Below, one piece after another: positions 13,619 through 14,458 of a stretch of DNA of 14,458 nucleotides. Source of the DNA: DASSZN01 sp035702805 (GTDB lineage Bacteria; Chloroflexota; Chloroflexia; Thermomicrobiales; Thermomicrobiaceae); contig DASSZN010000195.1 of assembly GCA_035702805.1 (NCBI GenBank), positions 1-14,458 on the forward strand. The letters run 5' to 3'. The notes beneath the pieces are model-generated. The model ran no database searches. It had not been told where the DNA came from and saw nothing but the letters and a program-made list of their open reading frames with translations. Both the position numbers and the translations under genes were made by a program. Every line of letters starts with the position of its first letter. Position 1 is the first letter of the stretch.

Positions 13619-14458
13619 ATGGTGACCGCGACGCGTTCCGCGCGCGCGCCGGCCGTTGGCGCGAGCGGCCTGTCGACGGCCGAGGCCCAGGCACGCCTCA
13701 GGACCTCTGGCCCGAATGAGCCGGGCCGGGTAAGGCGCTCGGCCCCGCTCGTCGAGTTCCTCCGCTTCTTCAGCGGCCCGCTCGTCCTGATCCTGCTCGC
13801 GGCCAGCGTCGTGTCGGCCGTCGCCGGCCAGGGCATCGACGCCGCGATCATCGTCGTCATCGTCCTCCTGAGCGCGGTGGTCAACTTCTTCCAGTCGTAT
13901 CGCTCCCAGCAGGCGGCGGATCGGCTCCGCGAGGCGGTGGCCCCGACCGCAACCGTGCGGCGCGACGGCGCCTGGTGCGAGCTGCCGCCGCGGCTCCTGG
14001 TGCCGGGGGACGTCGTGCGCCTGCAGGCCGGCGACCTGGTCCCCGCGGACGCCCGCCTGCTCGAGGCGCGCGACCTCCACGTCCAGCAGGCGGCGCTCAC
14101 CGGCGAGTCGCTGCCGGTGGCGAAGGAGGCGGCCGGCGCCGCGCCCGGGGACGCGGCAGACCTGGAGGCGGTCGACCGGGTCTTCCTCGGCACCTCGGTC
14201 GTCAGCGGTACGGCCGTGGCCGAGGTGACCCAGACCGGCGCGCGCACCGCCTTCGGTGACATCGCCGCGCGGCTGACCGCCAGCCCGCCGCCGACCGAGT
14301 TCGAGCGCGGGCTGCGCCACTTCGGCTACCTCATCATGCGTACCGTCTTCTTCCTGGTGCTGTTCGTCCTGCTCGCCAACCTGGCGGAGCACCACGACCC
14401 GCTGGAGTCCCTGCTCTTCGCGGTGGCGCTGGCCGTGGGGCTGACGCCCGAGTTCCTG
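13619..14458 (+). CDS. MgtA-type P-type ATPase (magnesium transporter family), 3' end outside the window
   Basis: The first 280 residues of a P-type ATPase, cut by the right edge. The N-terminus has the family opener GLSTAEAQARLRTSGPNEPG. Helices 1 and 2 follow (about 50-92), then the actuator domain with VPGDVVRLQAGDLVPADARLL and TGES at 161-164, and helices 3 and 4 at the end. The final residues VGLTPEFL match the helix-4 GLTPE-[FML]-LP motif typical of P3B magnesium-importing ATPases (MgtA/MgtB) and not of calcium or heavy-metal pumps. The phosphorylation and nucleotide domains are beyond the window, so activity cannot be judged. ATG 13619 has GAGG (13608-13611) seven bases ahead. It follows the small membrane protein gene closely. 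Magnesium transport is the best assignment, not proven. Confidence 0.85.
   Translation, partial: MVTATRSARAPAVGASGLSTAEAQARLRTSGPNEPGRVRRSAPLVEFLRFFSGPLVLILLAASVVSAVAGQGIDAAIIVVIVLLSAVVNFFQSYRSQQAADRLREAVAPTATVRRDGAWCELPPRLLVPGDVVRLQAGDLVPADARLLEARDLHVQQAALTGESLPVAKEAAGAAPGDAADLEAVDRVFLGTSVVSGTAVAEVTQTGARTAFGDIAARLTASPPPTEFERGLRHFGYLIMRTVFFLVLFVLLANLAEHHDPLESLLFAVALAVGLTPEFL

Noticed and set aside
1..14458. Signs of a mobile element, prophage or defence island
   Set aside because: No transposase, integrase, terminal repeats or tRNA junction. Composition is even and all genes look like ordinary chromosomal functions.

Overview
The window is a compact, very GC-rich (estimated by eye at a little over 70%) stretch of ordinary bacterial chromosome. 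It holds twelve protein-coding genes and no tRNA, rRNA, insertion sequence or CRISPR array. Composition, GGAGG-type ribosome sites, frequent GTG starts and the gene mix fit a high-GC thermophile-type lineage such as Chloroflexota (Thermomicrobia/Sphaerobacter-like). A high-GC actinobacterium is the main alternative, and nothing here proves the taxonomy.

Left part (1-3725, all +): the 3' part of an APH-fold phosphotransferase (2-847), an M20 metallohydrolase (969-2459), and an acetamidase/formamidase (2598-3725) with its own candidate promoter. A perfect 12-bp hairpin closes this block. Middle (3726-7625, +): a predicted LPG-synthase/flippase-type membrane protein (3951-5063) overlaps by 17 nt a complete CtpE-like P-type cation ATPase (5047-7605), so the two are probably translated together. 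An MFS exporter-like gene lies convergent to them on the minus strand (7626-8969). The two stop codons are 20 nt apart, at a 10-bp hairpin.

Right part (9230-14458): two tandem double-domain universal stress proteins (9230-10165, 10199-11095) are followed, with an 8-nt overlap, by nicotinate phosphoribosyltransferase (11088-12476). Convergent to it is a nicotinamidase/isochorismatase-family gene (12490-13083, minus), with both stop codons in the foot of one 7-bp hairpin. Divergent from that gene are a small three-helix membrane protein (13303-13587) and the first 280 codons of an MgtA-type P-type ATPase that runs off the right edge.

Taken together, the right half reads as a stress and energy-maintenance neighbourhood: Usp proteins co-transcribed with NAD salvage, a candidate preceding salvage enzyme facing it, and cation pumps nearby. 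The most notable single observation is that the nicotinamidase-like protein keeps its Asp, Cys and metal ligands but has Ser at the position of the catalytic Lys, and contains no lysine at all. I see no convincing evidence for a wholly new multi-gene system. The Usp-NAD salvage coupling and the flippase/ATPase overlap are the best leads.
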